Origin: an uncultured Lachnospiraceae bacterium
GTDB lineage: Bacteria > Bacillota > Clostridia > Lachnospirales > Lachnospiraceae
Direction of reading: 5' to 3'
Length of the DNA: 64,000 bases
Assembly (NCBI GenBank): GCA_910589265.1
Contig: CAJUTQ010000096.1
Coordinates: 10,036 to 74,035, forward strand
The translations under genes and the position numbers were made by a program. Of the stretch, positions 62,339 through 64,000 are shown piece by piece (the first letter of the stretch is position 1; every line of letters starts with the position of its first letter). A model generated the notes under the pieces. That model made no database searches. It saw nothing but the letters and a program-made list of their open reading frames with translations, and was not told the origin of the DNA.

Positions 62339-62752
62339 GTTAAAAGGCCTCCTATGATTTTTTATTTTATCATAGAAGACCATCCAAAAGGCTATTTTCA
62401 GAAAAGGTTTCACATTCTCACCCAAAATTATTTTAGGCATTGTAGTTAAACACCAGTTCCAACGCTTATAAAATTTTTCTATACCAAGTTTCCATACTCT
62501 TGTATGTGCTTTTTCGTTCTCCAATACCCAATATAGGACATAGGTTACCTTCCCTATATTTCTCGTAAGGCGAATGGATAATTCACCTTCTTTAACTCTA
62601 TGAAAATCTTTTTGCCGATGAGTACGTTTTATATAATGTACATCTATGACGCCATCTTGCTTCAAATAAAATTCAGCAACTTCTTTCATTAAGTTTTCAA
62701 TTTCATCTAATTTTGTTAGTTTTGCTTCATATATACATATTTTATGAAACAT
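62279..62752 (-). CDS. Small conserved-looking protein whose 3' end has been replaced by IS256 sequence
   Basis: The ATG at 62752 follows AAAGGAG on the minus strand. The first 116 or so residues look like a genuine compact protein (MFHKICIYEAKLTKLDEIEN, RTHRQKDFHRVKEGELSIRL, TYVLYWVLENEKAHTRVWK, LTTMPKIILGENV). From about 62400 the frame runs into the insertion element: KIKNHRRPFN is element leader and MAREKKPGK is the start of the transposase itself. The original stop is therefore probably lost. I do not recognise the family; similar short proteins occur near mobile elements, which is impression only. The frame ends at the TAA created by the internal deletion of the element. Confidence 0.55.
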   Translation of the reverse strand: MFHKICIYEAKLTKLDEIENLMKEVAEFYLKQDGVIDVHYIKRTHRQKDFHRVKEGELSIRLTRNIGKVTYVLYWVLENEKAHTRVWKLGIEKFYKRWNWCLTTMPKIILGENVKPFLKIAFWMVFYDKIKNHRRPFNMAREKKPGKQQLWIGGIHT

Positions 62753-62874
62753 AAAACTCCTTTCCAACTGCCAGTTTCTATGTTTGATTATAGAATATTT
62801 GTCTGCTCCCTGCAATGTATATTTATAAGCTGATGTTTAAATGGGTACACAATTATGAAAAAGAAGAAAAAATA

Positions 62875-62904
62875 TTGTTAAAAAACGTAGGAAAATGCTA
62901 TAAT
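62875..62904 (+). promoter_or_regulatory. Vegetative promoter for the LytTR regulator
   Basis: TTGTTA at 62875-62880 and an extended -10 TGCTATAAT (TATAAT at 62899-62904) with an 18-base spacer. The gene starts 77 bases downstream. The leader contains no recognised riboswitch or LytTR direct repeat. Confidence 0.65.
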
Positions 62905-62981
62905 AAATCATACTACAAATAAGTATCAGTATCCAAATGGCCAAACAAGGATAATTTTTCAGCTTTTAGGGAGATGAACAT

Positions 62982-63725
62982 ATGTTTCATATAGCAATAT
63001 GTGATGATGAAAGGATCTTCAGAGAACAGATAAAAGAGATTTTGGAAAAATATATGGATGAAAAGGGGTGTACATTTGAGATAGATACATTTTGTTCAGG
63101 AATAGAATTCATTGAACTGGGTATCGAAAAGATAAAGTACAAGATTATTTTTCTGGATATATATATGGGACAGATGGATGGAATGTTGACGGCAAAGAAA
63201 ATCCGAGAGAGTAGTAAGGATATGTTTATTGTATTTATTACTGCATGCTCTAATTATATTCTGGAAGGATATAAGGTAGATGCAGTCCGATATATACTAA
63301 AAAAGGATGTCAACATGGCTGCCAGTATTTATGAATGTCTGGACGCTATATTGGAAAAGATGAATTATAAAGCGCCAAAGATGGAATTTGATTTTAGGGA
63401 AGGAGCTCGAGAAGTTTCCTTAGAACGTATTCTATATATAGAAAGCAAATTACATAAGCTGGAAGTTTATATTATGGAAGACCGATTGGAAAAGTATACG
63501 TTACAAGGAACTTTAAATAAGTTGGAGGCCCTGCTTAAGGAAGATAGGTTTTTACGTGTGCATCAAAGCTTTCTTGTCAATATGAGATTTATAAAAAGAA
63601 TAAGCAGATATAGGGCAGTGCTTCAAAAAGGAAGGAACGAGGATATGGAGGTGAATATACCAAGAGCAAGATACAATGATGTGGAAAAGCGCTTTATTTC
63701 TTATAAAGCTTCAATGGAAGTCTGA
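62982..63725 (+). CDS. LytTR family response regulator (AgrA/ComE-like)
   Basis: A protein of 247 residues. The receiver domain has FHIAICDDERIFREQ (acidic pocket), the phosphorylatable aspartate in IIFLDIYMGQMDGM, and an ITACSNYILEGYKVDAVRYILK end. The LytTR DNA-binding domain (about 140-245) has ILYIESKLHKLEVYI and FLRVHQSFLVNMRFIKRI. Such regulators typically control peptide-induced genes together with a quorum-sensing kinase. No kinase or peptide gene is visible before the window ends, 275 bases downstream. The ATG follows AGGGAGATG. Confidence 0.93.
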   Translation: MFHIAICDDERIFREQIKEILEKYMDEKGCTFEIDTFCSGIEFIELGIEKIKYKIIFLDIYMGQMDGMLTAKKIRESSKDMFIVFITACSNYILEGYKVDAVRYILKKDVNMAASIYECLDAILEKMNYKAPKMEFDFREGAREVSLERILYIESKLHKLEVYIMEDRLEKYTLQGTLNKLEALLKEDRFLRVHQSFLVNMRFIKRISRYRAVLQKGRNEDMEVNIPRARYNDVEKRFISYKASMEV

Positions 63726-63780
63726 GCTTTCTACCTAAGAAAAAATGGGCATAAACAAAACATACAAGTAAAAGTGACGA

Positions 63781-63822
63781 TACAAAAGCAGGAAGAGCAG
63801 AAAGGTTCTTCCTGCTTTTGTA
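63781..63822 (+). terminator. Hairpin after the LytTR gene, first repeat unit
   Basis: TACAAAAGCAGGAAG pairs perfectly with CTTCCTGCTTTTGTA (15-base arms, 12-base loop). The descending arm contains TTTT, so it can terminate transcription. It is preceded by AAAGTGACGA at 63771-63780. Confidence 0.7.
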
Positions 63823-63895
63823 TGAAAGGAGAATAACGAAAAGGGAAAGAAAATATGGAACCTGAATTGCAAAGCGAGATTCCCGCCCAAGGGGG

Positions 63896-63908
63896 AAAGT
63901 ACGATACA
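63896..63908 (+). repeat. Partial third copy of the repeat lead sequence
   Basis: AAAGTACGATACA at 63896-63908 resembles AAAGTGACGATACA at 63771-63784 and 63931-63944, with one base missing. It is not followed by a hairpin. The interval 63726-64000 otherwise holds no supported gene. Confidence 0.5.
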
Positions 63909-63948
63909 AACAGAATAAAATATAAGGGAGAAAGTGACGATACAAGAG

Positions 63949-63979
63949 CAGGAGGAACAGAGAAGTTCTTCCTGTTTTT
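63949..63979 (+). terminator. Hairpin after the LytTR gene, second repeat unit
   Basis: CAGGAGGAAC pairs with GTTCTTCCTG (one G-T pair) around AGAGAA, then TTTTT. It is preceded by AAAGTGACGATACA, identical to the lead of the first unit 160 bases earlier. Confidence 0.7.
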
Positions 63980-64000
63980 ATGTGGGAGCAGAACAGCCGG

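Noticed and set aside
63694..63945. An 83-codon minus-strand frame at the right edge
   Set aside because: It overlaps the LytTR gene end and the repeated hairpins. Its hydrophobic look follows from the AT-rich repeats, and it has no ribosome site.

Overview
The window looks like a chromosomal segment of a spore-forming, low-GC Firmicute, most likely a Lachnospiraceae-type clostridium. The reasons are the sporulation genes spoIIAA-spoIIAB-sigF and spoVAA-AB-AC-AD-AE, AT-rich DNA with strong AGGAGG-type ribosome binding sites, and many families typical of that group (DUF4250, DUF4364, DUF5721, EFR1-type flavodoxin/ferredoxin, TIGR01212 radical SAM). No rRNA, tRNA or CRISPR array was seen.

Layout. 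1-9.6 kb: the end of a TPR protein, the sigma-F operon, a GT-C-type membrane protein, a RidA protein, then the spoVA genes behind a good sigma-G-type promoter. deoB and a P1-family peptidase lie between spoVAD and spoVAE. 9.7-21.9 kb: housekeeping and metabolic genes, namely M18 aminopeptidase, DegV lipid-binding protein, glutamine synthetase, an acetate-type transporter, threonine aldolase, polysaccharide deacetylase, rarA, a phosphodiesterase-like enzyme and a radical SAM protein. 22-31 kb: rho, rpmE, DUF1385, prmC and prfA (a transcription/translation cluster), then a chemoreceptor, an ABC exporter and a DUF2156 protein. 31-44.8 kb: an archaeal-type ATPase, trkA-trkH potassium uptake, a CPBP protease, an XRE regulator, an M3 peptidase, CstA, a TrpB-like enzyme and a ferredoxin/flavodoxin fusion. 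45-51 kb: a signalling module of hybrid histidine kinase, a REC/HD-GYP/GGDEF protein, a free-standing Hpt protein and a FlK-like thioesterase. 51-55 kb: NhaC antiporter, acetyltransferase and a Csp-like subtilisin.

55-62.8 kb is an accessory, heavily decayed region. The subtilisin gene has a 24-base palindrome inserted at its 3' end. The 3' end of a second, related subtilisin lies 4 kb away. Between them are a frameshifted AlbA_2-type gene, a broken gene that may be an NTPase, and a broken eukaryotic-like Ser/Thr kinase gene. Beyond the second subtilisin tail come an intact AlbA_2 gene carrying a VTDQ tandem repeat and an internally deleted IS256-family element. The window ends with a LytTR response regulator followed by repeated hairpins.

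The best candidate for an unusual working system is the 45-51 kb phosphorelay/c-di-GMP module. The most informative evolutionary signal is the rebuilt subtilisin locus with its graveyard of possible conflict-system genes. Family names come from recognition of motifs in the translated sequence. No database search was possible.
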